Shown one piece after another: positions 1 through 11,500 of a DNA stretch of 64,000 bases. How positions within the stretch are numbered: the first letter of the stretch is position 1; each line of letters starts with the position of its first letter. Made by a program: the position numbers and the translations under genes. The stretch lies in contig JAMXDE010000010.1 of the NCBI GenBank assembly GCA_026770025.1, positions 1,054,001-1,118,000 on the forward strand. Direction: 5' to 3'. The notes below the pieces were generated by a model that saw nothing but the letters and a program-made list of their open reading frames with translations, was not told the origin of the DNA and did no database searches. This DNA comes from Craspedostauros australis. Its lineage: Eukaryota > Bacillariophyta > Bacillariophyceae > Mastogloiales > Achnanthaceae.

Positions 1-1
1 A

Positions 2-844
2 ACCTTCCATTCAGAGCAAGCCATCGAGTATGGCACCAACATGGTCGGTGGTGTGACACCAAAGAAGGGTGGGCAGACACACCTCGGACTACCAGTGTTC
101 AACACCGTTGAGGAGGCCAAGACCGAGGTCAAGCCAGATGCCTCAGTCATTTACGTTCCTCCGCCATTCTGCGCGCAGGCAATCATGGATGCCATCGAGG
201 CCGAGATTCCGTTGGTCGTTGCCATCACGGAGGGCGTCCCGCAGCAAGAAATGGCTCGCGTCAAGCACGCCCTCAACACCCAGACCGCAACCCGCCTCAT
301 CGGACCCAACTGCCCCGGAATCATCAAGCCCGGCGAATGCAAGATCGGCATCATGCCTGGATACATCCACCAGAAGGGCAAGATCGGCGTCGTCAGCCGC
401 AGCGGAACTCTGACCTACGAAGCAGTCCACCAGACCACCGTCGCTGGACTCGGACAATCCACGTGCGTCGGAATTGGCGGTGATCCATTCAACGGAACCA
501 ACTTCATCGACTGCCTCGAACGCTTCACGAACGACCCAGAGACAGAGGGCATCATCATGATCGGTGAGATCGGAGGATCGGCCGAAGAGGAAGCCGCGGA
601 ATGGATCAAGGAGTACGGAGATCCAAACAAACCAGTCGTCGGTTTCATCGCAGGAATGACAGCGCCTCCTGGTCGCCGAATGGGCCACGCTGGTGCCATC
701 GTCGCAGGTGGCAAGGGCGGAGCCGCCGAAAAGTTCGATGCCTTGGAGCGTGCAGGTGTCCACGTGTCGAGATCTCCAGCCCGCCTGGGTGTCACCATGC
801 TGGAGGCGATGGGTCTCCCCCCACCAACAGAAACCGCGGCCTGA
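2..844 (+). CDS. Succinyl-CoA ligase alpha subunit (3' part)
   Basis: Converts succinyl-CoA plus NDP and phosphate to succinate, CoA and NTP in the mitochondrial citric-acid cycle, acting with a beta subunit that is not in the window. The frame is already open at base 2 and reads [17 protein letters not shown], which matches the family upstream of the first visible Met at base 41, so the gene starts outside the window and that Met is internal. Further family signatures are [18 protein letters not shown], the CoA-site stretch [12 protein letters not shown], and [13 protein letters not shown]. The phosphorylated histidine sits in [10 protein letters not shown] at 686-688. The C-terminus is complete (stop TGA 842-844), with no intron in the visible part. 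N-terminal sequence including any transit peptide is missing. The identification is secure; whether it is the ATP or GTP form is set by the beta subunit and cannot be seen. Confidence 0.97.
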   Translation, partial: TFHSEQAIEYGTNMVGGVTPKKGGQTHLGLPVFNTVEEAKTEVKPDASVIYVPPPFCAQAIMDAIEAEIPLVVAITEGVPQQEMARVKHALNTQTATRLIGPNCPGIIKPGECKIGIMPGYIHQKGKIGVVSRSGTLTYEAVHQTTVAGLGQSTCVGIGGDPFNGTNFIDCLERFTNDPETEGIIMIGEIGGSAEEEAAEWIKEYGDPNKPVVGFIAGMTAPPGRRMGHAGAIVAGGKGGAAEKFDALERAGVHVSRSPARLGVTMLEAMGLPPPTETAA

Positions 845-1314
845 ACAGACAGCGAATGAGCCGGAGTTCACGAATGTGACTCATGGAACACAAAGCAGGA
901 GATCTGAGACTCATGCTCTGCTATGCTCCGCCCAACCATGCTCCTTTTCGCACTTCGAAGACTCCCACAAGTGGATACGCCATCAACCCATGCGCACATG
1001 ATAGCATAACACGAAGACTGATTCATTGAACACTTCCAACCCAAACTGTTCCATGGTCAGAGCCAGTCTATTTGGAATTCTTGCATGCTTCCCCCTTCTC
1101 CAACCGTATTTGAGTTACGTTGCGTTGCGTACAGTACTGCTGGTATTGCATTGCGATGTACAACGACTATTGACTCGAATAGAGTATCATTATGTTCATT
1201 TCAAACCATCCCCTGATGCTGTTTGTCTGTAGCTGTTCTCTTCCCACGACCACAATACGGGTAGTAGTACGAGTGTGCCACGCGCCTTCGCCTACTCGAA
1301 CGCACACACAGCGT
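845..1314. other. Intergenic, between convergent genes
   Basis: About 470 bp between the stop of the succinyl-CoA ligase gene and the stop of the minus-strand gene at 1315. It must hold both 3' UTRs. I see no further gene or repeat. Confidence 0.6.
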
Positions 1315-3511
1315 TCAGACGTGGTGCTGGATCCAATCCTCCAGGCGAAAGACCACAAGCCGCGCATGGATGGTGTTCGTGTCGTCTGCGACTGCTTCAG
1401 CATCCAATTTGCTTCCTGCATCACGCCCCAACGGATCGGATTGGCGACGAGACCGATCGTGGTGATACGATGGCTGCTGTAGTACGTCGCGTGATTGCGG
1501 ATCCTCCGGTGACAGCAACGGCATGCTCCCGAGGAAGATCGGCGGACACGACTGCCGATGAGCGGAACGAAGCGGCCGCCGAGACGGCGCGTTGGCCTGG
1601 ACGAGGCGCTGCTGGGCCACATCGTACAGCCGCGTCAAAATGGCATCGCACATGGCGCAGCATTCATCGTCCACCTTCGTTTCGTTCTGCGTTGCGGAGC
1701 CAGGCCCCTGCGAAATGATTGCACCTTGCGAGCCGACCTTGAGACACAGTTCGACGGCCCCTTGCTTGCACAGGGTCGCAAACGATTTCATGAGATCGGC
1801 TTCGCAGGTTCCTCCACGATTCCGAGAAGGAGATTTGCTTGCTGCGACGAAGCCAGTGTACAGGATGTGCACGCCGATGGATTGGATGTAGTCGTTGCAC
1901 GTGTGCTGATGCATGGAGCGACAAGTCACCGCGAGGATCTCGTGCATCAGAGAGGCTGACGGAGCGAAGTCAATGCCACAAGACAGGTGCGAATCATCCT
2001 GCACATGGCTTGCGCAATTCTCTAGGACGCTCGTGACGAACATCATCGCCGTCACCGAAATCTCTTCATTGCTGGCATAGATGTGCATGATTTTGTTGAG
2101 CAGCCGGAGGAGAGTTGTGAGGTTGCGATGATGATGTTTTTGATTGTGGCCACCACCGTCAACCATGAATGGCTCGATTATTTGAGCGATGATGTCGTGC
2201 CAGGCGGTCTCCAATCCCTGGACGTACTGCAAGACCTCTGCGGCAGACGACTGCGAGCGCGAGGTCCGATGCAAGATGATCCACCACCAGGTGCGAAAAT
2301 ATGGCCAGAAACGGCAGGAAAGTGAGAGTTGGTGATGACGATGACGATGACAATGACAATGACAATGAGAAGACGTGAGCTGAGACTTGGCGGAATGGTG
2401 CTCGAGGTAGAGCGGATAACATTGAGTTGTCGAGAACGAGGACCGGCGGTTGCAGCGCATCAGCCCGCAACACATGCTCCATCCGCCCACAACGACATGC
2501 GGTGCGACTGCATCACACTGAGAGCGAATCAAAGAGTTGGACGCTTACCTCGCGGATTTCTTCAAGATCTCGACGATCCGTCTCGCTCGTGCATTTGGAG
2601 GTCGGTGATTTGCGCCGCTTCATCGACATTCGCAACGAGAGGAGGCGCAGCTCCAACCGAGCGATCCAATCCTCCAAGACCTGCCATGCATGACATGTCG
2701 GCAATACGACAGTGCGAGACGGATTGCGCACACTCGGATGTGCGCCGTTCGCATCATGTCGGGTTCTGTCCCTTGGGCGATCGTCGTTGGGACCGACCGG
2801 ATGCAGCTCTTCCACGGCATCTGTGGGGACGTCTTCATCGCAGTCGTTCCAAAAACGGAGGAGAGTTTGGGAAGCGCGACCATCGGGCCGACGATCACCG
2901 TCGTCCTTGCGTTTCACGGTCGCGTACGACGATCCGAATGGCGAATCGCCGTCGTCATCCAACTCCGGCGCCGATAGATCCGGGTACAACCGACACGGGA
3001 CGTCCGGACAGGATTGGCGCAAAGTGCCAGCATTGCGAAGTTTCTGGCGCGGTTGCGCCGACAGGATCAGCGGCGGGCGCATGTCATCCTGCCACGATTT
3101 GGCGTGAAAGGAATCGTCAAGGGGGCACGAAAAGCGAGCGATGTCGCCTTGCAGCGTTTGGCGCCTGCTGGGTGTCCGAGGCGCCGAGGAACGCGAGGTC
3201 AAGTCACCAATCCAGATGGACTGATTGTGGCGCTGCCGCTCAAGCAACGCGTGCGCTTCGCTGCCGAGGGAAGAGCTGCTGGTGCTCCAGCACGAAGCGT
3301 CGCTGTGCGGGTTGTCCGCGCTGCCGCCGTTGTGATGATCATCAGAATCGATCAACGATTCGCTGCCGTCGTCGCCATCGTGCGGATCGTGAGTTCCTGC
3401 CGGACAGAGGCCTTTCTCATAGAGCGAGTGCCGTTGAATCGCGGGTGCTCGGACGAGCGTGGGCATCGCATGGGCGCCGCTGTCCTCGATGGTGTTCGCC
3501 TTCATGATCAT
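1315..3511 (-). CDS. Hypothetical two-exon protein, about 632 aa
   Basis: Exon 1 is 3511-2549 and exon 2 is 2250-1315. The intron (2548-2251, 298 bp) has donor GTAAGC and acceptor CTCGCAG and joins in phase 0, turning DLEEIRE into SSAAEVLQYVQG. I chose the start at the MIMKANTIED methionine (3509-3511; a second ATG is at 3503-3505) because the ORF upstream of it is low-complexity and not protein-like. The first half is Ser/Asp/Arg-rich and probably disordered (several SSSS and DDDGD stretches). The second half is alpha-helical in character, with alternating Leu/Ile (LETAWHDIIAQII, LLRLLNKIMHIYAS, CDAILTRLYDVAQQRL), possibly an armadillo-like repeat fold. I recognise no family. The splice sites and conserved phase make a real gene likely; function is unknown. 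Confidence 0.6.
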
Positions 3512-4186
3512 CGTTGCAGTTGCCGTAGCTGTTGGTGTTGCTTTTCTTTGTGGTGTACGATCTGCCAATGCTGCTGTGCAATACTCGAATGCGCGCTGGT
3601 GATATGCATGGCACAATGGACGTGACAGCAAGAATGTGGAAAAGACGATGAGGAAATCAAATGAGAATGATGTGCAAGGGTCAGTCCAAGAGAGCTGCAA
3701 GCGTGTCTTGCTTGGGTGCCTCCAACGCGATCGTGATCTTGCAACAGCCTGTCGAGCCTCGTCAAAGAGAGGCACCCACGCTGCGTGCTCCAATTCGGCC
3801 TGCGTTCGATCTGCTGGTGACACGGCCGCATGGCTCACTACCAACCCATTCATCTATCGATCTATCGATGGAAGCATCCGCAGTGAGCCATGCCACCGTG
3901 TCAATGCAACACTCAACACTGCCGTACCTGCTTGCAGCCCTTGCTCGCTTGACTGCGTCTCCTGTGGTGCAATCCCTGCCGATCACTTGGCTCTTTGATG
4001 CGACGGTTGATTTGTGGCTGCCGCAAGAACGGACGTGGAAACGATGTTGGAAGGGTGTTGGGCAGAGTGCGCTTGCGTTGCACAGCTTTTCCCACAGCAC
4101 CTGTGGAGATCGATCTGTTCGTACTTTTGCTGACAGGAGAGAGCCCACGCACACCAGCAAGTGGATACTCTAGTCGGAGTCAACGT

Positions 4187-4229
4187 ATCAATCAATCAAT
4201 CAACCAACCAACCAACCAACCAACCAACC
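4187..4229. repeat. (CAAT)n-(CCAA)n microsatellite
   Basis: Four CAAT-type units run directly into seven CCAA/ACCA units, giving a 43-bp compound tetranucleotide tract between genes. Confidence 0.9.
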
Positions 4230-4950
4230 GATCGACAGATGAACCAACCAATCCAACGCCGGACTGATGGACGCGTGTCTTCATGTTTATGCCTGGCAGC
4301 GTCTGTTCGCTTCTTCGCCCACGACATCGATCCTTTCTTGCCGCCACCATCATCTTCTTGCCCTGCGCGTCGTCACTCCGTTGGTGTGACAGGCAAGAAG
4401 AACAGAAGCAACGATACAATTCGAGACGCGCCAACATCCAACGAACTCCAGAAAGAGGCAAAAGCGCTTCGTGGCTCTTCCCCCCAAGATGATAGATATA
4501 TCGTACTCTGCATCGTAGAGCATCAGTATACGTAGTATGTGTGTCTGTGTGATCAGTCCCCCGCCGTTCCCATCTTGCTTGGTGGTCATCATTGCTCATA
4601 GCATGGTGACCATCGCCACTGGTCAAGTGTGAATGGGCGGCCGGCGCCCAACCTTCGTGATGACTGGCCACGCTCCACGATTCACAACGCATCAGCATTT
4701 TCGCTTCAAACTCTTTTGCCCTCTCTTTCGGCCATTGCGTCGCGCCAAAAATGTAACCGCCACGATCACGTCAGCCAATCACACACACACAATATCCATG
4801 ACTCGATCAACCAGTCAGCCACGAAATGGACAGACAGACACGGTGCTTCTCAATTTGACCAACGAGGCACGCATCCACGACCACATCATCATAGTCTAGT
4901 CTGCCCATTTTAGATACATGCGCAAGCAGGCAAGTCCAATCAATCTACTA

Positions 4951-4973
4951 TCTCCAGAGAGAGAGAGAGAGCG
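4951..4973. repeat. (GA)n tract preceded by TCTCC
   Basis: TCTCC is followed by eight AG units. The short CT block before the GA block can fold back on it. Similar tracts recur at 24785, 27365, 28553 and 57359. Confidence 0.85.
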
Positions 4974-5587
4974 TAGAGGACAACGCTACTTTCAGGGCAC
5001 CGTACGAATACGACCGACGGTGGAGACCATTGCCGATCTCTACCCATCGTAGGTATGGTGCTTGAGAGAGTGCACACATGAGGATGACCAGCAAGAAGAA
5101 GGAGCGGAGCTGATAATTCCAACATTCTTGCCGACGTGGTCGTTGTCCTGCGCGTATGGGTGTACCAACTATACGTAACACTTTGAGTACGCGTACCCAC
5201 AACTTCTATGCGTTTTATGATGCAACAGACGTTTGCCTCTTTCTTGGCGTCTTTGCAGTATGTGTGGGTCTATTGTTTCCTCTTGCTTCTCTGCAGGTTC
5301 AGTGGTTCGTTCGTGCGGAGGTGTGCTGTGGTAAGATTGTGTGCTGTGACACAGGAGCAGATACACTCGTGATGTAAATGCTGGTGTGATTGTTTATTCG
5401 TTTTGTATGGTGTTTCATTGTGCATTGCATGTCGTAGGTCGTATTTGTATGTATTGTACATCGCCATGCTTGCGCCTGCTTGTCTATTTCTGTCTCTTGT
5501 TCTGTTGTTAACCATATCTTCTTGACGGATCTTGCCGTTGGCTTGAATGCATACCGAAAGGTCGATGCCTTCGTGTTGACGCAGCGC

Positions 5588-8500
5588 TTAAGCAAACATG
5601 AAGGCGCCGCTGCCTTCGTTGATAGCGTACAGCAGCTTCTCTTTCAGCTCGTCTTCGCTCTTGTACTGGGGGAGGTCGAGGGAGTTGAAGCACGTGTGGG
5701 CGGACATCAGAGCCCCCTTCGGACCAGCCGTCGCCTTGTGGATGCTGAACTTTTGCACTCCACGCATGCCCGGCAGCTCCGAGAATCCAGCCAGCGGCAC
5801 CTTCGAACTGCCTGTGACGAACTGCAAGAAGGAAGCCTTTTCGTTGCGCGAAAGGGAGAAGAGGATGTTCCAGAACCATTGGATCTGCTCATCGGCTGGC
5901 TTCCACCCTTGATAGTCCGTGTTCTGCTTCAGGTCGTGAACATCGATGTCCGGAAGGCCCGAGATGAGCAGCTCCAGCTCCTTGGGAGTGAAGATGGAGA
6001 TGAGACCTGGGCTGACCAGCTCGTAGAAACCGTCGAGGTATGCCTTGATCTGGCTGGAAATCGCCGTTGTCATGCGGTGCTGACACACCAGACTGACGTA
6101 CTTCGATTTGGACTCCTCGGAGACCTTGATCTTGCGGCCATTGGGGATCAAGTCAATGATCTGATTTCGTCCGAAGGAGTAGTCCTCGATGGAGAATGTG
6201 AGTTCCAAACCCAAATCATCGAGGTCGTATTGCAAAATGGTTTTCAGGTTCTTGTAGTAATCCGGATCGATGGCCTCCATGTCGTGATGCGTTGGCTGTG
6301 GGCAAACGTTGTAGAGTATCGACGATTGAATAGGGTGATTGTATCGGTATGCAGTGATGCATTGGATGAGTGCATTGGTAAATGAATGGAAGAAAAAGCA
6401 ACACAGACATGCAAGTCATGATGGGCATTGCAATAAGAGGTTGTGAAAGCGTGAAGATGAGCCCGGGTGTCAGAATCATACGCGCGTAGAATCATGAACA
6501 AGAGCGAGCGACAAGCGCAGTCGTACCTTGATCCCAAGCATGTGCTTGTATAGGCTCCTCGTGAAATGAGCATCCAGAAGGTAACCATCTGCGACGGCCT
6601 TTCCGACTATGCGGCCAACGAAACGGAAGAAGCTCAGGTGATCGGGATTAATGGCGCTGTTTGGATTGGGCTGGAATGTGCTCCCGTCTTCCGTGGATGT
6701 GAAGAGAGCGTAGTTGGGGTTGAATATCTCCTTGGCGAGAATGCCGAAGAATTCTCGCGACAGACCACCGGCATCCACCCCCTCTTCGTTGCGGAAGGTG
6801 ATATGCAGCCTCCCTCTCATCTCGTCAGCGTTGCGAAGCAACAGCTGATGATACGCATCTTCAAAGACATGCTTGCGCCGGATCTGCAGCCGAAGGCTAC
6901 CAAATCTACGGTTCGCCTGTTGTCGCAAACGGCGGACTTGGGTCTTGAACCACTGGCGTTTCACATCAAAACTCAGAAGAACGCGGCACTGCGGGACCTG
7001 AATGAGCGTCCGAAGCCCCTTGTCGATGAGACTCGGGTTGTTGCGGATCAGTGCATTGACGAGCACCTTGTTGGCGCTGACAAAGTTCAGCACTCGGTCA
7101 CCCCCCACCAAATGTCCCAGGTTGACATTTCCACGAAGGGGACCATCCTGCGCTTGGTTGCTCTCATCTTCGTCGTCGTCGTCATCTTCGTCGCCTGACT
7201 TCTGTTTGGTCCTTGTCACGCTTGCATTGGCGACGAAGAACGCTTCAACCGATGGCAAGAAACGGGTGAGGAGCCCGGCGACACTGTTCTGCAACCTCTT
7301 GCTCCCATTGTCATCATCGTCATCAGCGTCGTTGGCATCTGCGTCGTTGTTGTCGGCATCGTCGCCGTCCCCCTCGCTGCCCGGCGTTGTTGACACGCCT
7401 TCGAGAACCTGGACGATCTTTAAGCATGAGGTCAGTTCATCCCACAATGAATCAAGATCCATGGCCTTCAGCAGGTGGACCATCTCGAATGTCACCACTG
7501 TGTTCCCCTCCAGCTTCTTGTATGCCCCGTCTTCACCAGGGTCAACGCACAACGCATGGAGCGTCTGCAGCACACGTAAGAGCTTGAGCTCACTGGTGCT
7601 TGTGGAGACAGCGATCGTATTCGATGCACTGCCGACGGGTGGCGATGCCGAAGCCTCTGCATCTTCTGGTGTTTTTGTTTCTTGCTGTCTTTGAGACAAC
7701 GCGGCGGACAGACGGATGTTCAGAGTTTTTAGATCTTTGATCGCATCGACTCCCAACGCGTGGGCCACGGAAGCCAGCTCGGCAAGGACATGACCTCTGT
7801 TGCCATGTAGGCGGCACAATCTTCTCACGATGGTGTTGACCCTTCCGAAGGAAGTGTCCCTGCAGCTCTCCAGTCGAAGAACGGAACACAGAATCTGGAG
7901 ACGGCGCTGTGATACTTCCACTCTTGGAACACTCACCCACTCCTTTCCTGATGCAGCCGCCGCCTCCGCTTCTGCAGGTGACACCTCCATTTCTTCGTCC
8001 ATATGTCTGGATATGCTGGACAATGGAGAGACGGCCGTTTCGAGGACCGTGAGCAAGTTCTCGAGATTCGCCGAGCTCTTCGTGTAGCGTCGCTTCTCCA
8101 GAAGATCCAACAGCAGGTCGAAACCGGTACTTGATCCAGAACCGTCCTTGTCCTTGAAGCTCTGATGAACCAGCAAATCCAGGCAGAACCTCGTGGAATT
8201 CTTGCAGAGGTACTGCAGAGAGTCAACGATACGATATGCCACCACGTACGGCAGGATTTCTTCCTTTGATGACCCTCTGGCTGTCACTGGTAAGTTGGCT
8301 GCGATTGAAGCCATGGTGTCATTCGTTGGTCGTCTCTGCAAGGTTGATGCTGGATACATGCGGTCGAGGCCCAGGATTTCTGGTGCTGCTCCAATTAGTG
8401 CACTCGGTGGGAATTCGACCGTGTTATCTGTCTGTGTTCCATCGGCGCTTCTGATCGCGCCGCCAATATCAGCACCACTGTTGCGGAGGGAAAGTTGGTC

Positions 8501-11500
8501 GATCGCGGCAAGGGCGCTGGTGCTGTCATCATGGAGCAAATTGATGAAGATGGACGTGAAGGCGCGACGAAGGTCCCGATCAACGATGATGTTGCTCAAA
8601 TTCTTTTGCATCAGACGGAAAGGCCGCACGGGAGAGAGCAAGAAGTACAGTCTCACGAAGGCTTGGACATCCAGTGCAGAGAATGGAGAGCTCAGAGCGA
8701 CAGGTCCACCATCTGGCATGCAGATGATCGAATTCTTGTCAAGTTCTGCTCGGATCTTCCCAGACCGTTGCCTGCGCCTGGATGACGTCGCCGCGACTTC
8801 ACCACCTTCGCCAGCATCACGAGCCGACGCGTTGCCACTCGTTCTCCCTGATGGTGGATTGGCGGTTGCGTTTGTCGCCGGTTGCTCTGGTGCAACCTGC
8901 CCTCCTCGCTGCACAAGATCGCCGTGATCTCGCCTAGCCGATGACGCTCGCTCGCGGAGAAGTTGTGCCTCTGCGATGATTTCAGGCGGGAGGCTCTGGA
9001 GGAAAGAATCCGCAGCAGTGGTGAGGATCTCGTGTCTGAGTTCCGGCGACAGTGACGCGATGAAGCTCGCGTTGTCCATTTCTTCCGCGTTCGCAGGATC
9101 AGCAGGTTCTTCGGGGAGAGCCGCGATGCCGCGTTCACGCCGATCTTGTTCAATGGCCTCACGCCGCATATCTTCGGGAAGCGCCGCAAGGACTCCTGGG
9201 TCCAGCGATGACCCTTCATCGAGCTGCAGCACAAGCTCGGCCTGGGCACGGGCATCATCGACAATGTCTTGTTGCATCTCGAGTGGGAGGCTGTTGAAAG
9301 CTTCAAGATCTATGCCTGCGGGACATTGCAGCTGTGCGGGAGATCCCGTGCCCTGTCCGCGGCTGGATTCCTCGTTTGCATTCGTAGCATTCGCGCCCTC
9401 GCTGTCGACGTCTCCATTTCCGTTGCTGGCCGTGGTGTCCACGGAAGCACCCGGGTCTTCCTGCTGTTGATCAGATGACTGGTCTACCTCGTCGGCTGGT
9501 GTCGTAGCTTCAAGTGTGCTTTCGTTCTCGTTTTGCGCACCTAGCTGGTGCCCCGTCGAGCTCTCTGTTGCTGGCGCAGTGCCAGAACTGTTGATCTCGT
9601 CATTCCCAGGAGATAGCCTCAGACCTTGAGCGAGCGAGGACGCGACTTCTGCATCTTCTTCATCATTGTTGTTCTCGGAAGGTTCGTTCGAGGGTGAGGT
9701 TGGTCCGCCATCGCTGGTGCCGCCAGCACCAAGCACATTCATGCCAGCTGTGGTGTCTGCCTCGGTTCCATTCTCGACCTGGTTCTCGTCTTCAGGCCGG
9801 CTCCCGTTTTGATCGGCAGCATCGGCGCTGGCCGAAACATTTGGTTGCGGTCGGCTTCCGGGTTCGCCGTCGTCACCACCATCCCTGCCATTCCCGGCGT
9901 CTACATCTGCATCGTCGCTGTTGCCTTGATCATTTGGACCAGTATTGTCGTCTGCGCTTGCATGTGCATCGCTTTCAACGTCCATGCTGACAGCTTCCTC
10001 TGGTTGTGATTCGTGAACAGGGGCTTCTGATGCCCCATCCATTCCTTGTGCCTCTGCATTTGATGCATTCGCCGCGGTACTTTCGTCGCGTCCCCCTTGT
10101 CCCTCAGGCTCGTTTTGTTCTTCGCCTGCACCTGCATCGGTGCTGGAAGCGGTGCCAGGACCTGAACTGCTTGCTCTGGGACCGCTTCTGGCAGTGGTTG
10201 GCAGTGATGACATGGAGAGCGCCAACGCCCCTTCGAAGACGGAAGCAAAATCTTGTGCGACGGCATCAAATGGCAATCCATCATCAGTCCAGCCAACTGA
10301 CGGCGCGTGTCTGCGTGGAGCGAATAAGGTGAGCGTGGGCGGCGCGATGCTTTGCGATGACACAATCCTCCCAGCTTGCGTTGCGACCAGCTGCAAGCTG
10401 TCGGAATAGGAGGCCGACCAGTCACTTGACCGCATGTCCTGGATCTGATCCAGCCGGGGGCCGCTGACAGTGTGCGGCAGCAAGTCCGACACAAGTGCGT
10501 TGATCGGTGGGAGGTTGGCCCCGCACAGCAGCGGGTGTTGGATGTGTTGGGTCCTCGGGTTGGTCGCATTCGATGCACCATTTGGAAAGAGCTGCCCGTC
10601 ATTTGCAAGGTATGGCGTCTCGGATGGCCGCGATGTAGGAAAAGGCGTGACGACGTCGTAATTTCGACTTCCTACAGTGATGGATGGCCCACCGTAGGCA
10701 TACTCCATCGAACTGATCTCGTTCCAGTTGTGACCACCGCCTATGGAAGTATATCCAACATCCGGCTGATTCCGTTGCTCCACAAAGGGTAGAATGCCAA
10801 GGGCACCTCTGCTTCTTCGTTCTCGGTTGAGACCCTCAGTGACGTTCCGAAGCTGGTTGCTGATATCTCCATCGGCGCGAGCCAATCCTGGAGCGTTCGC
10901 AGATAGTCTTGGGGCATTTTGGTGCACGACTCGCAACCCAAAAGACTCGCCGAACTGGGCCCACGTATCTCTATGGAATTCTGTGTTTTGCAGCAGCCTC
11001 TCGATCATAGCTTCTGCTGTGTTGATGGTTGTGACAGGAGAACGAACCGTCCAGTTGCCTCGCTGGCTGCCTCTGACATTCCCGCCATGCCGACCACCCA
11101 ACACCACGCCGTCAGATCCGGAGTTTTCGACCGACATCCAGCCTTCATCGAGAGCGGAATCGACGCGATCCGTTCCAGTCCCATCGTGCTCGATATCGTG
11201 ATTGTCGACGTTCGAACCGTCTCCGAAGTCCACCTGAAAAGCACCATCTGCGTCAACACCATGAACTCCACCGTACATGTTGGAGTCTTCGACCATGGAG
11301 TCTATGAAATCTTCGACATGACTTCTGTCATCCTCGATTCCGTCGTCCTCGATGTCATCGTCATCATTATCATCGTCGCCCTCCAGGAGAGAGTCGTCAT
11401 CGTCGTCGTCATCGTCTTCATCGTCATCCATGGAATCGCCGATGCTGGATGAATCCCCGAAGCTGTCGGATTCCTCGGACATTCCATCGTCGCTGCTTGA

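Larger units (their letters stand above)
3512..5587. other. Intergenic region upstream of the 1315-3511 gene
   Basis: About 2 kb holding the 5' flank of the minus-strand gene and the 3' flank of the HECT ligase gene. Short ORFs on both strands overlap each other and none has recognisable composition or splice partners. It contains a CAAT/CCAA tandem tract and a GA tract, listed separately. Confidence 0.5.

Noticed and set aside
143-871. 242-codon minus-strand ORF
   Set aside because: Antisense to the succinyl-CoA ligase gene, which matches its family throughout.
8193-8927. 244-codon plus-strand ORF, and many similar frames between 6.5 and 20.4 kb
   Set aside because: Antisense shadows of the HECT ligase exon, whose minus-strand frame carries the recognisable domains.
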